From DATJFQ01 sp035492775 (GTDB lineage Bacteria; Acidobacteriota; Vicinamibacteria; Vicinamibacterales; 2-12-FULL-66-21), in NCBI GenBank assembly GCA_035492775.1, contig DATJIW010000073.1, positions 1 to 64,000 on the forward strand: a stretch of 64,000 bases of DNA. The letters run 5' to 3'. Below, in pieces: positions 50,909-59,805 of this stretch. Within the stretch, counting starts at the first letter, position 1; every line of letters starts with the position of its first letter. The position numbers were made by a program, and so were the translations under genes. Under the pieces are notes generated by a model. That model saw only the letters and a list, made by a program, of their open reading frames with translations, had not been told where the DNA came from and did not search any database.

Positions 50909-52645
50909 TTATCGCTGCAACCGCACAGTCAGAGCCGCGCGGCGGTTCAGGCGACGGGTTTCTTCACGGCTGTTGTCGTACTTCGGGCGCTCTTCGCCGT
51001 AGCTGACGGTTTGGAGACGGCTGGCGGAAATGCCACGTCCCGTCAGGTAGTCGCGGACGGCACTCGCACGACGATCGCCCAGCGCCAGGTTGTATTCCGC
51101 CGTTCCGATGTTGCACGTGTGGCCTTCGATCTGGATGCGCAGATCCGCGTCCTCCTGCATCGCCCGCACGACCTCGTCGAGCAGGCGGGTGGCTTCCGGA
51201 CGCAGGCTGTAGCGGTCGAAGTCGAAGTGCACGTCCTCGAAGACGATCTCCTTGACGGCCGGCTTGACGACCTGGATGGTCACCGAATCAGAGGCGGTTC
51301 CACCCTTTCCATCGTCGACGGTAACGGTGACCTGCACCGGGCCTTCCTGCATGGGCGCTGTCCACGGCGTCTGCCGCGCGGTGCCATTCGTGAACGTGCC
51401 CGCGGGCGCGCTCCAGCGATAGGCCAGCGCGTCGCCGTCGGGATCCTGCGCATCCGCCGTGACCGTCGACGTCTTGCCCACTTCGACTGTGCACGGCTCG
51501 CAGCGCGCGTGAACCGTGGGCGGCTGGTTGCGTGGTGTCGGCGCCGGTGGTGGCGGCGGGGGAGCCGGCGCGACATATACGCGAACGCCGGGGTGATAGC
51601 CAATCCGCCCGACGATGTCCATCCGGTCGCCGGCGCCATTGGTGTACTGGCTGAGGAAGTGATCGCGCGAATCCATGTTGACGCGCCACGTCCACCCCGC
51701 GCCCGCGAAGAACCCGCTCCGTCCCTGCCACGTCAGACCGAGACCGACGTTCACCGGCGACGTGACCTCCGATTGAAACCCTTCGGGAAGAATCGATCCG
51801 TCTTCGGCGACCAACTGGCTCTTCGTGGTGAGCGTGCTCTTCGTGTACGCCTCGCCGGTCAGTTCCGCCGTAAACCGCAGCGATTTCCGGCTCGGGAACC
51901 CCGCTCCGAAGCCCCACCGGAATCCGTTGGTCTCCTCCACCTCCGATGGCGCTCCGCGGACGATGAATCCGGCGTAGCCCGACACCTCGGCGCGCTCGTT
52001 GACTTCCTTGCTGACGACCCCGTCGAACGCGAAATCGGCCTTCCCGGTGCTCGCGCCGCTGTCCGTGTCGCCGGTGGGCAATTTCACCATCGCCCGGACG
52101 GCGAATGCCGCGGGCTGCTGCCGCCACTGCGACGTGAGGTTGAACTTTGCTCCGACCCAGAGGTCGCCGAGGTTATTGCCACTCCAGCCCTTGCGGGCGA
52201 GCGGATTCTGCGGCACGACCCCTGAGACGCGTGGATCGCCAGCGACTGCGTTCGCGGACGGACCGCCCGACGCTGGAAACAGCGGGCGGATGTCGCGATC
52301 GATGCGGTTGACGAGGACCCACGAACCGAACAGCTCGGCACGATCCGCGATGCCGACCCCGAACGTGACCGGCCAGTTCGAAACGTCGCTGAAGCCCTGG
52401 TTGTCGTCGAAATTGACTCGATAGGCGCTGACCGACCAGCGGCGCGCCGGCAGGACCTCGCCGGTCGGCACGTTCCAGAGTCCGGTATCGCCAAGAAAAG
52501 TCGTCGTCGCCGGCCGGGTCTCCACCTGGGTGCTGCTGGCGGTTTGGGTGGAGGTGCCCTGAGTCGACGGCGCGGGGGTGGTCTGCGCGAGGGCGGGCGT
52601 GGCAAGCAGAGCCACAAGTCCCAACGTGCTCGCTATTTGTCGCAT
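50909..52645 (-). CDS. Outer-membrane protein with barrel, PKD-like and OmpA domains
   Basis: Protein of 578 residues anchoring the outer membrane to peptidoglycan. Signal peptide 1-20 (ATPALAQ), a Thr/Gln-rich spacer, then a beta-rich region of about 50-350 that probably forms a barrel (VTFGVGIADRAELFGSWVLV; FRWGFGAGFPSRKSLRFTAE). A proline run leads to a PKD/Ig-like domain with two cysteines (HARCEPCTVEVGKTSTVTAD, about 385-460). The C-terminal OmpA domain is clear (about 470-578: DVHFDFDRYSLRPEA, IQIEGHTCNIGTAEYNLALG, RRLNRRAAL) and should bind diaminopimelate in the wall. Confidence 0.88.
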   Translation of the reverse strand: MRQIASTLGLVALLATPALAQTTPAPSTQGTSTQTASSTQVETRPATTTFLGDTGLWNVPTGEVLPARRWSVSAYRVNFDDNQGFSDVSNWPVTFGVGIADRAELFGSWVLVNRIDRDIRPLFPASGGPSANAVAGDPRVSGVVPQNPLARKGWSGNNLGDLWVGAKFNLTSQWRQQPAAFAVRAMVKLPTGDTDSGASTGKADFAFDGVVSKEVNERAEVSGYAGFIVRGAPSEVEETNGFRWGFGAGFPSRKSLRFTAELTGEAYTKSTLTTKSQLVAEDGSILPEGFQSEVTSPVNVGLGLTWQGRSGFFAGAGWTWRVNMDSRDHFLSQYTNGAGDRMDIVGRIGYHPGVRVYVAPAPPPPPPAPTPRNQPPTVHARCEPCTVEVGKTSTVTADAQDPDGDALAYRWSAPAGTFTNGTARQTPWTAPMQEGPVQVTVTVDDGKGGTASDSVTIQVVKPAVKEIVFEDVHFDFDRYSLRPEATRLLDEVVRAMQEDADLRIQIEGHTCNIGTAEYNLALGDRRASAVRDYLTGRGISASRLQTVSYGEERPKYDNSREETRRLNRRAALTVRLQR

Positions 52646-52765
52646 GAGTTGGCCTCTTTCGGCGGGCGCTGTCGGGGAGCTTTACGGAAGTCGAATGCCG
52701 TGGTGACGACCGCCCACCGCCTCAACAGTATATCGCGGAAGAGGTTCGGGTAACAGATTTGTTTT

Positions 52766-53608
52766 TCAGGCGGGGTCCGGCCGCTTCCGCTTCTTTCCGA
52801 AGATAAAAGCGATCGCGATGCTGATGATGTAAAGGCCCCACATCGGGACCGCCATGATCATCATCGACATCATGTCCGTGCCGGGACTGACGACGGCGGC
52901 GACAATCGCGATGATGAGGATCGCGTATTTGAAGTACCCCCACAACATGCCCGCCGTAACGACGCCCATCCGCGCCAGGAAGAAGACGAGGGTCGGCATC
53001 TCGAAGACAAGACCGAAGCCGAGCAGCATCTTGGTGTAGAGGCTGAACGCTTCGTCGATCTTCGGCAGGAAGACCATGTAGTCCGTGCTGAAGCTGATGA
53101 AGAACTTCCAGGTCCACGGGAAGGCGATGTAATGGGAAAACAGCCCGCCGAGGACGAAGAAGATCGTCGAGAGCAGCACGAATGGGATCGCGAACTTCTT
53201 TTCGTGCGTGTACAGACCCGGAGAAATGAATTTCCAGACCTGCCAGATGATGAGCGGCGACGAGAAGAAGATGCCGGCGATGAGTCCGATCTTCAGATAC
53301 AGCATGAAGGGCTCGGCGCCGGCTGTATAGATCAGCTTGTTGCCGCCTGGCAGCATGTGCTGCATCGGCAGCATCACGAACGTGAAAATCCGCTGGATGA
53401 AGAGATATGCGACCGCGCAGCCGGCCAGCAGCGAGTACGCCGAGTAGATCAGCCGCTTGCGCAGTTCCTCGAGGTGCTCGAGGAACGACATCTTCGCGGA
53501 GCCATCGCTGTCCTCGTCGTCTCGATCGCGGAGCGCGGAACGGGTATCGTCGGGCGGAGCGGCCTTCTCGGCGCGCGGAGACGTGCCCGGGAATGGAACG
53601 AGCGCCAT
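52766..53608 (-). CDS. tatC: Twin-arginine translocase subunit TatC
   Basis: Multi-pass core receptor of the Tat protein-export system, 280 residues. An acidic, low-complexity N-terminal extension of about 38 residues precedes the conserved MSFLEHLEELRKRLIYSAYS start, then six helices with the usual loops (FSSPLIIWQVWKFISPGLYT, HEKKF, FEMPTLVFFLARMGVV). The C-terminus is basic (GKKRKRPDPA). It lies 12 bases downstream of tatA. Confidence 0.95.
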   Translation of the reverse strand: MALVPFPGTSPRAEKAAPPDDTRSALRDRDDEDSDGSAKMSFLEHLEELRKRLIYSAYSLLAGCAVAYLFIQRIFTFVMLPMQHMLPGGNKLIYTAGAEPFMLYLKIGLIAGIFFSSPLIIWQVWKFISPGLYTHEKKFAIPFVLLSTIFFVLGGLFSHYIAFPWTWKFFISFSTDYMVFLPKIDEAFSLYTKMLLGFGLVFEMPTLVFFLARMGVVTAGMLWGYFKYAILIIAIVAAVVSPGTDMMSMMIMAVPMWGLYIISIAIAFIFGKKRKRPDPA

Positions 53609-53620
53609 GGGCGGCGAACT

Positions 53621-53917
53621 TTACGCGCTGCCGTTCTGACGCGGGATGCTGCCCGCGATTGGGGATTCGCCCACCGATGACACGTTTGCGGCATCAGGCG
53701 GCGGAAGGGCCGCCGGCTGCGAGGGGCGCGTCGTGCGCTGCTCGTCGAGCCGGATTTCCTCGTCGAGCGTATTCCTCAGCTCGTTCGAGGCGCGCTTGAA
53801 TTCCGCCAGGCTTTTGCCCAGCGACCGTCCGAGCTCCGGCAGTTTCCGGGGCCCGAAGATGATGAGCGCGAGCGTGAAGATGATAATCAGCTCGGGAAGC
53901 CCTACAGAGCCTAGCAT
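53621..53917 (-). CDS. tatA: Twin-arginine translocase subunit TatA/TatB
   Basis: Pore- or receptor-forming Tat subunit of 98 residues from ATG 53917 (a TTG two codons upstream is unlikely). One short helix (LPELIIIFTLALIIFGPRKL), the conserved FGPRKLPELGRSLGKSLAEF hinge and amphipathic helix, then a Pro/Ala-rich tail. The length and acidic segment do not separate TatA from TatB with certainty. With tatC it forms a two-gene operon. Confidence 0.92.
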   Translation of the reverse strand: MLGSVGLPELIIIFTLALIIFGPRKLPELGRSLGKSLAEFKRASNELRNTLDEEIRLDEQRTTRPSQPAALPPPDAANVSSVGESPIAGSIPRQNGSA

Positions 53918-53924
53918 ACGCAAA

Positions 53925-53930
53925 ATTATA
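53925..53930 (-). promoter_or_regulatory. -10 element of the tatA-tatC operon
   Basis: On the minus strand TATAAT is followed by TTTGCGT and then the tatA ATG. A -10 box 7 bases before the start codon predicts transcription starting at or next to the ATG, so a leaderless mRNA. No ribosome site is present, which agrees. Confidence 0.5.
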
Positions 53931-54006
53931 CACCCGCTGGGCCGCGCCGTGGAGCGGAGGCCTCTGGCCCCGAAGTCTTTGCTCTGCCTGCACTTCCTCT
54001 GCTACG

Positions 54007-55638
54007 ATGCCAATCATGCGTAGTCCGCGTTTCGTGCCGGTCGTCGCCCTGGCGGTACTCCTGTCGGCTCTCGTGGGCGGCTTCTTCGGCAGCACCGTTC
54101 TCGCGAAGCAGGACCAGGTGCAGCTGCAGTATCGGGCCTTTACGGCGGCACTTGCCGCCGTGGACCGCGAATATGTCGACGATGTGCCGTCCGATCGGCT
54201 CGTCTACGGCGCCATCGACGGCATGCTGCACACGCTCGATCCTCATTCGAGCTTCTTCGATCCGAAGCAGTACGCGCAGATGCGCGAACGGCAGGAAGGC
54301 AGCTACTACGGGGTCGGACTCTCGATCCAGACGGTTGACGGCGACGTCACCGTCGTCTCGGTCTTCGAAGATTCGCCCGCGTATCGCGCCGGGATTCGCC
54401 GCGGAGACGTGATCGCACGCGTCAAGGGCAAAGACGCAAAGAACTGGACGACGGAGCAGACCGCGCACGAGTTGAAGGGCCCGAAGGGCACGAAGGTCAA
54501 TATCTCGATCAGGCGTCCCGGGTACGACAAGCTGATCGACATGGACGTCGAACGCGACCAGGTGAACATCACCACGCTGCGCGGCGCCTTCATGCTGGAT
54601 GCGCAGACCGGTTACATCAAGCTGGGTGACTTCTCGGAGACCTCCGACCACGAAGTCGGCGAGGCGATCGCGAAGCTGGAGTCGCAGGGCATGAAGCGGC
54701 TGGTGTTCGACCTCCGCGACAATCCTGGCGGGCCGCTCGATCAGGCGATTCGCATCGCGAACCGGTTCCTCCCGCGCGGCGACATGATCGTCTACACGCG
54801 TGGGCGGATCGCGAACTCGGACGAGGACTACCGCGCGACGGAAACGGCTGACTACACGGGCCCGATGATGGTGCTCGTGAATCGCAACAGCGCGAGCGCG
54901 TCGGAGATCGTCACCGGTTCGCTGCAGGACCACGATCGCGCGCTCGTCGTCGGTGAGACGACGTTCGGCAAAGCGCTCGTGCAATCGGTATATCGCATCA
55001 GCGAAGGCGCCGGGCTCGCATTGACGACGGGCCGGTACTTCACGCCGAGCGGACGCATGATCCAGCGGCCGTGGGACGGCAGCTTCGACGAGTACCTCAC
55101 CTACACGCTCCGCGACCAGACGGGCCACCGGGAACACAATGCCGCGCAGTTGAAATACACCGACGCGGGCCGGAAGGTGTACGGCGGCGGCGGGATCGAA
55201 CCCGACAAGTTCTACGTCGGCCCGATGCAGGGCTTCAATCCGACGCGATTCGGACGGGCCCTCTACTCACGCGGCGCGTTCGCGAACTATGCCGAACGGT
55301 ATTCGGTCGAGGGAGACACCCGCATGGTTGCTGCCGCGGGTGGACACAAACACATCGCGCGCGGCTTCCAGGTGTCGGACGCGATGATCAACGACTTCCG
55401 CGCGTATCTCCAGTCGGAGAAGATCAAGATCGACGACGCCTCGTTTGCGAAGGATCTCGATTTCATCAAGGCGATGATCCATTACGAGATCGACGTCGCG
55501 CTCTTCGGGATTGGCGAAGCGCAGAAGAACCTCATCGCGCACGACCCGCAAGCGCAGTTCGCGCTGGGCCAGTTCGCCGACGCGGTGAAGCTGACGGAAC
55601 TCACGAGGGCCCGAGCGAATACGAAAGGCGGGCATTGA
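54007..55638 (+). CDS. C-terminal processing protease, S41 family (CtpA-like)
   Basis: Periplasmic, membrane-anchored serine protease of 543 residues. An N-terminal helix (signal anchor, about 10-33) is followed by a helical cap region, a PDZ domain (about 85-170, GSYYGVGLSIQTVDGDVTVV and SPAYRAGIRRGDVIARVKGK), and the protease core with catalytic Ser in NRNSASASEIVTGSLQDH and Lys in VGETTFGKALVQ. The C-terminal 130 residues extend beyond the minimal Ctp. An ATG at 54016 (MRSPRF) is an equally good start. Substrates are unknown. Confidence 0.92.
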   Translation: MPIMRSPRFVPVVALAVLLSALVGGFFGSTVLAKQDQVQLQYRAFTAALAAVDREYVDDVPSDRLVYGAIDGMLHTLDPHSSFFDPKQYAQMRERQEGSYYGVGLSIQTVDGDVTVVSVFEDSPAYRAGIRRGDVIARVKGKDAKNWTTEQTAHELKGPKGTKVNISIRRPGYDKLIDMDVERDQVNITTLRGAFMLDAQTGYIKLGDFSETSDHEVGEAIAKLESQGMKRLVFDLRDNPGGPLDQAIRIANRFLPRGDMIVYTRGRIANSDEDYRATETADYTGPMMVLVNRNSASASEIVTGSLQDHDRALVVGETTFGKALVQSVYRISEGAGLALTTGRYFTPSGRMIQRPWDGSFDEYLTYTLRDQTGHREHNAAQLKYTDAGRKVYGGGGIEPDKFYVGPMQGFNPTRFGRALYSRGAFANYAERYSVEGDTRMVAAAGGHKHIARGFQVSDAMINDFRAYLQSEKIKIDDASFAKDLDFIKAMIHYEIDVALFGIGEAQKNLIAHDPQAQFALGQFADAVKLTELTRARANTKGGH

Positions 55639-55687
55639 GGGGCGAGGGGCGAGGGGCGATGCCCGATGGGCGGTGGGCGATGGGCGA
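55638..55687. repeat. Tandem GGCGAGG / GGGCGAT low-complexity repeat
   Basis: Directly after the protease stop, GAGGGGC is repeated three times and passes into degenerate GATGGGC units (GATGCCCGATGGGCGGTGGGC). It resembles the purine-rich gap repeats at 4360-4418 in style, not in sequence. Confidence 0.5.
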
Positions 55688-55739
55688 AACCGACCCTCGG
55701 CCAATCGAACATCGGTTAGGTCAGTAGACCCTATTAGTT

Positions 55740-55956
55740 GTGCGTTCAGTTTGCTCTTGCCCCTAGGTATGGGGCTTGTTAGACTGGCCGCCGTTTGCCG
55801 GCCCCAAGGGGACATCCCGCCTGTGCGGGGTGTGGGCGTCGGCGCCAACGGCTGTTGTCAGTCATCCGTTTCCTGAAAACCAGTTCCGTTCGAAGCGAAC
55901 CCAGCCGCTTCCCGGCCGTGCTCTAGCCGCGTCCGGGCAGGCGGCTTTTTCTTTTT
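55740..55956 (+). ncRNA. Structured leader or small RNA upstream of smc
   Basis: In the 330-base gap between the S41 protease and smc, after the repeat at 55638-55687, the sequence can form a long interrupted hairpin at 55782-55863. Paired segments are GACTG/CAGTC (outer), GCCGTT/AACGGC, GCCGGC/GTCGGC (one G-U pair) and the apical ACATCCCGC/GCGGGGTGT with a CTGT loop. A smaller GCCCC/GGGGC hairpin lies before it and GTTCG/CGAAC after it. The region ends in a strong terminator. It is either an independent small RNA (a long rod with internal bulges would suit a 6S-like RNA, unproven) or a cis-acting leader of smc. The 5' end is a guess. Confidence 0.55.
55925..55956 (+). terminator. Intrinsic terminator 12 bases before smc
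   Basis: AGCCGC (55925-55930) pairs with GCGGCT (55941-55946), followed by TTTTCTTTTT. An upstream AGCCGC copy (55903-55908) with adjacent CCCGG/CCGGG can pair with the same right arm, so two alternative stems exist. The smc ATG follows the T-tract within 12 bases, leaving no room for a promoter between them. Confidence 0.8.
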
Positions 55957-55968
55957 CGCGGGTCTTCT

Positions 55969-58900
55969 ATGCGTCTTCAACGTCTCGAGATTTCCGGGTT
56001 CAAGAGCTTCCCCGATCGATCAGAACTGGCCTTCGACGACGGTGTGACGGCGATCGTGGGTCCCAACGGGTGCGGGAAGAGCAACGTCGTGGACGCCATC
56101 ACCTGGGTGCTCGGAGAGCAGAGCGCCCGCAGCCTTCGCGGCGAGCATATGCAGGACGTGATCTTTGCGGGAAGCGACGCTCGGAAGGCGACGGGGGCGG
56201 CGGAGGTGAAGATCCGCCTCGCCGGGGTCGCGGCGCGGGTGCCGGGCAACGGGCGAGTGAGGCCCGACCGCCTCACCCCGGGACAGGCCGTCGTCGCCGT
56301 TGCGGCCGGAGAGCTGGTTCTCGCAGGCGGTGCGCAGGCGGCGACGGCAGTCGAGGCGCCGCTGCTTGCCGGAGATCTTGCCGAACTGACAGGCGAATCG
56401 CCGCTCATCGTTCGGGACGTGGAGGTCGGACGGCGCCTGTATCGATCCGGCGAAAGTGAATACCTGATCGATGGCGAAACGGTGCGGCTGAAGGACGTGC
56501 AGGATCTCCTGATGGACGCGGGGCTTGGCGTGAAAGCCTACGCGGTCATCGAGCAGGGGAAGATCGGCCAGATTCTCAGCGCGCGTCCGACGGACCGGCG
56601 CCAACTGATCGAGGAAGCAGCCGGCGTCACGAAATACAAGACGCGACGGCGCACCGCCGAATTGAAGCTCGAGGCGGCGCAGCAGAACCTCACCCGCGTC
56701 GACGACATCATCTTCGAAGTCGAGAAGCAGCGCGGCGCCCTGAAGCGGCAGGCGGCGAAGGCGCGCCGCTACAAGCGGTTGCGGGACGAGCTCCGGCGAT
56801 GGGAGAAGGTGCAGTTCGCGGACCGGTATGCCCGTCTCGGGGACGTCATCGAGGGTGCGCGCGGGAGGCTGGCCGCCGCGCGCGAGCGCGAAACGGCTGC
56901 GTCGGCGCGCCTCGCGGAACTCGAGAGCACTCTGGAGCGGCTGCGTCTCGAGCTCACCGAGGCCGACGGGCGGACCACTGCCGCACGCGAGGCCGCGCAC
57001 GCGCGTGAGCTCTCGATCGGCCGTCTGCAGCAACAGGTGGCATTCGACAGGCAGCAGATCGAAACGCTGCGCGGCACGTCCGCCGCGCTGGAAGCGGAGC
57101 TGTCTGCGCTCGAATCCCGGCGCGACCCGGCGCGGCTCGAACTCGAAGCCCGTCGCCAGGCGCTCGATTCGGCGATCGCCGACCGCGACGCGGCTGCCGC
57201 CGCCCTGACGGAGCAGGAAGAGGCGTACGCGCTTGCGCACCGCAACATCGAGGGGCTGGAAGCGGATGTCGAAGCTGCGCGGAGCGAGGTGTACGCCGCG
57301 GTCAACGCCGCCACCGCGCTCCGGCACGCCATGGAACATGCCGCAGCCTCGCGCGCGCGGATTGGCGAGCAGCTCGCAAAGCTGGATGTCGAGCGGCGCG
57401 ACCTGGAAACAGAAGCGACGCGCGCTGCGGACGAACGCGCGTCAGCCGAGGAGGCGCTGCGGCGCGCGCGAGAGGCGATGGACGCGCTTCGGGTGCAGCG
57501 TGCCGCGCGGGAGTCGGAGCTCTCGGTCGCCCGCGCGAGCCGCGAATCTGTCGGGCGCGACGTCAGTGCGCGCGAACGCGAGCTGGCCGCGGTCTCGGCG
57601 CGCTTGCGCTCGCTCGAGGAACTAGACGCGGCACGGGCGGAGTACGGCGAAGGCGCGCGCGCGATTCTGGCCGAGTCCGGCGACTCGGTCCGGCATCTCG
57701 GTTCCGTCGCGGATCATCTCGAGGTGGACGCCCGGTACGAACGCGCCGTCGAGGCCTCACTCGGCGATCTTCTTCAGCACGTGGTCGTTCACGATCATGA
57801 GGACGCCGCGGCAGGACTGGCATTCGTACGCGAGCGCAATGCGGGGCGTGTGGGCTTCATCGTGGCGCAGCCCGGAGCGTCTCTTTCCGCCAGGGACGGC
57901 GATGTTCCGGTCGACCCACCGGCCGTGCGTCTTCGCACGCTCGTCCGCATAACCGACCCTGGGGCCGATGCTATCGGAGCCGTGATCCACAATGTCTGGG
58001 TTGCGCAGACTGGCGACGCGGCGCGCGACGCCGCGGCGCAAACCGGCGGCGTGGCCGCCACGCTCGACGGCGAAGTCTACCGCGGCGCGCATCGCGTCGA
58101 GGGGGGCGATCGCGCGGAATCGCGCAGCATCCTGACCACCAAGCGCGAAATCAAGGAGCTGCGCGAGCGGCTCGAGCAGGATACGGCGGTGCTGAACCGG
58201 CTGCGCGAGGAGTCCGCGACGCTCGATGTCGCGGCTGCAGCTGCCGACTCCGCGATCGCCTCACTGCAGCAGGAGCTGCATCGCCTTGAAAAGGCGATCG
58301 TCGGCTTCGACCTGCAGTACGCGGCGGCCGGCGAGACGCGGGGGCGCATCTCGCGGAAGCAGGAGCAGATTGCGGTCGAGCGGCGGTCCGGCGAAGACGA
58401 GCTGCGTACGCAGGAACAACGCGAGGCAGAGGCGCACGAGTCGATCCGGCGCCTCGAGGACGACCAGCGCGCCGCGGACGAGCAGCTCGCGGCGGCGCAG
58501 CGACGGCTGTTCGAAGCGCGCGATCGCGCCGAGCAGCAGGCGCGCGGCACGGCGGAAGCGAAAGCGGCGCATGCGGCGCTGGTGGAACGCGCCAGCGCGG
58601 TGACGCTCGAAATTGCGCGTCTCGAGGACGCCGCCCGCGACCTCGATCAGCGCGTCGTCGCGCGCGCGGCCGACCTCGAGCGAAGCGCGGCGCGACGCGA
58701 GGAGCTTCGCGTCGCCATCGACAGCTCCGAACGGCAGCTCGCGGACGATCTCCGCGAGTTCGACGATCTCAGGGAGCGAGTGCGCGCGGCCGACGATACG
58801 TCCCAGACGCTCCACGCGGCGTTCGACGGACAGGAGGCGACGATCCGTGATGCGCGGCGGACGCTCGAGAGCGTCCGGACCGATGTCACACAGCTCGAGA

Positions 58901-59790
58901 TCGAGCGTGCGACCGCGGAATCCGACCTCGCCCACCTGGCCGGTTCGTGCGTCGAATCCGTGCAGTCGACCCTCGACGAAGTGGCGGCTGAAGTGAAGCA
59001 GATGGAGCAGGACGGACTCCTGGTCAGCCCGCGCGCGGTCGAGGACGCACCGGAACCGGCGGAAATAGAGGGAGAAGCCGCGCCGGACGCGAGCCCCTCA
59101 TCTGCCGACGCAGCGGCCGCCGCGCCAGCCGAGGCATCGGCAGCAACGCTAACGCCCGATGAAATGGTGACGGACCTGCGCCAGAAGATCGAGCGGATGG
59201 GCGCCGTCAACATGATGGCAATCGATCAGTTCGACGATCTCGAATCGCGGCATACCTTCCTGACGGCGCAGCGCAAGGATCTCGTCGACTCGATCGCGGC
59301 GACGAACGACGCAATCCGCAAGATCGACAGGACGACCCGGGAGCGCTTCCAGGACGCGTTCACCGTCATCAACGTGAATTTCGAACAGACGTTCACGACG
59401 CTGTTTGGCGGCGGCAAGGCGGGGCTCGTCCTGCTCGACGAGAGCGACGCGCTCGAAAGCGGGATCGACATCATCGCGCAGCCGCCGGGGAAGCGCCTGC
59501 AGAACGTGCAGCTGCTGTCGGGCGGCGAGAAGGCGCTCACCGCGATGGCGCTCATGTTCGCGATCTTCAAGTACCGCCCGAGCCCCTTCTGCCTGCTCGA
59601 CGAAATCGACGCGCCGCTGGACGATGCGAACATCGGGCGGTTCGTGGACATGCTCCAGGGGATGCAGGAGCACACGCAGTTCATCCTCATCACGCACAAC
59701 CGCAAGACGATGGAAATTGCCGATCGTCTGTACGGCGTGACAATGGAGGAGCCGGGCGTGTCGAAGCTGATCTCCGTCCAGCTGAACTGA
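55969..59790 (+). CDS. smc: Chromosome segregation ATPase Smc
   Basis: Condensin that organises and segregates the chromosome. It has 1273 residues, longer than the usual 1170-1200. N-terminal head with Walker A GPNGCGKS (31-38), RRLYRSGESEYLIDGE and LLMDAGLGVKAYAVIEQGKI; long coiled coils; a hinge around 535-680; C-terminal head with VQLLSGGEKALTAMALMF (signature) and FCLLDEIDAPLDDANI (Walker B). Two extra segments explain the length: an Ala/Val/Gly-rich insertion of about 50 residues in the N-terminal head (about 86-145) and an Ala/Pro/Glu-rich one near the C-terminal head (about 1025-1060). The ribosome site is poor and a terminator lies just upstream. Confidence 0.96.
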   Translation: MRLQRLEISGFKSFPDRSELAFDDGVTAIVGPNGCGKSNVVDAITWVLGEQSARSLRGEHMQDVIFAGSDARKATGAAEVKIRLAGVAARVPGNGRVRPDRLTPGQAVVAVAAGELVLAGGAQAATAVEAPLLAGDLAELTGESPLIVRDVEVGRRLYRSGESEYLIDGETVRLKDVQDLLMDAGLGVKAYAVIEQGKIGQILSARPTDRRQLIEEAAGVTKYKTRRRTAELKLEAAQQNLTRVDDIIFEVEKQRGALKRQAAKARRYKRLRDELRRWEKVQFADRYARLGDVIEGARGRLAAARERETAASARLAELESTLERLRLELTEADGRTTAAREAAHARELSIGRLQQQVAFDRQQIETLRGTSAALEAELSALESRRDPARLELEARRQALDSAIADRDAAAAALTEQEEAYALAHRNIEGLEADVEAARSEVYAAVNAATALRHAMEHAAASRARIGEQLAKLDVERRDLETEATRAADERASAEEALRRAREAMDALRVQRAARESELSVARASRESVGRDVSARERELAAVSARLRSLEELDAARAEYGEGARAILAESGDSVRHLGSVADHLEVDARYERAVEASLGDLLQHVVVHDHEDAAAGLAFVRERNAGRVGFIVAQPGASLSARDGDVPVDPPAVRLRTLVRITDPGADAIGAVIHNVWVAQTGDAARDAAAQTGGVAATLDGEVYRGAHRVEGGDRAESRSILTTKREIKELRERLEQDTAVLNRLREESATLDVAAAAADSAIASLQQELHRLEKAIVGFDLQYAAAGETRGRISRKQEQIAVERRSGEDELRTQEQREAEAHESIRRLEDDQRAADEQLAAAQRRLFEARDRAEQQARGTAEAKAAHAALVERASAVTLEIARLEDAARDLDQRVVARAADLERSAARREELRVAIDSSERQLADDLREFDDLRERVRAADDTSQTLHAAFDGQEATIRDARRTLESVRTDVTQLEIERATAESDLAHLAGSCVESVQSTLDEVAAEVKQMEQDGLLVSPRAVEDAPEPAEIEGEAAPDASPSSADAAAAAPAEASAATLTPDEMVTDLRQKIERMGAVNMMAIDQFDDLESRHTFLTAQRKDLVDSIAATNDAIRKIDRTTRERFQDAFTVINVNFEQTFTTLFGGGKAGLVLLDESDALESGIDIIAQPPGKRLQNVQLLSGGEKALTAMALMFAIFKYRPSPFCLLDEIDAPLDDANIGRFVDMLQGMQEHTQFILITHNRKTMEIADRLYGVTMEEPGVSKLISVQLN

Positions 59791-59805
59791 CGCGCCCGCC
59801 CCGGC

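Noticed and set aside
55740..55956. Identifying the smc-leader RNA as 6S, tmRNA, SRP or RNase P RNA
   Set aside because: I could not find the conserved sequence elements of tmRNA, SRP or RNase P RNA, and the rod shape alone is not enough to call 6S RNA.
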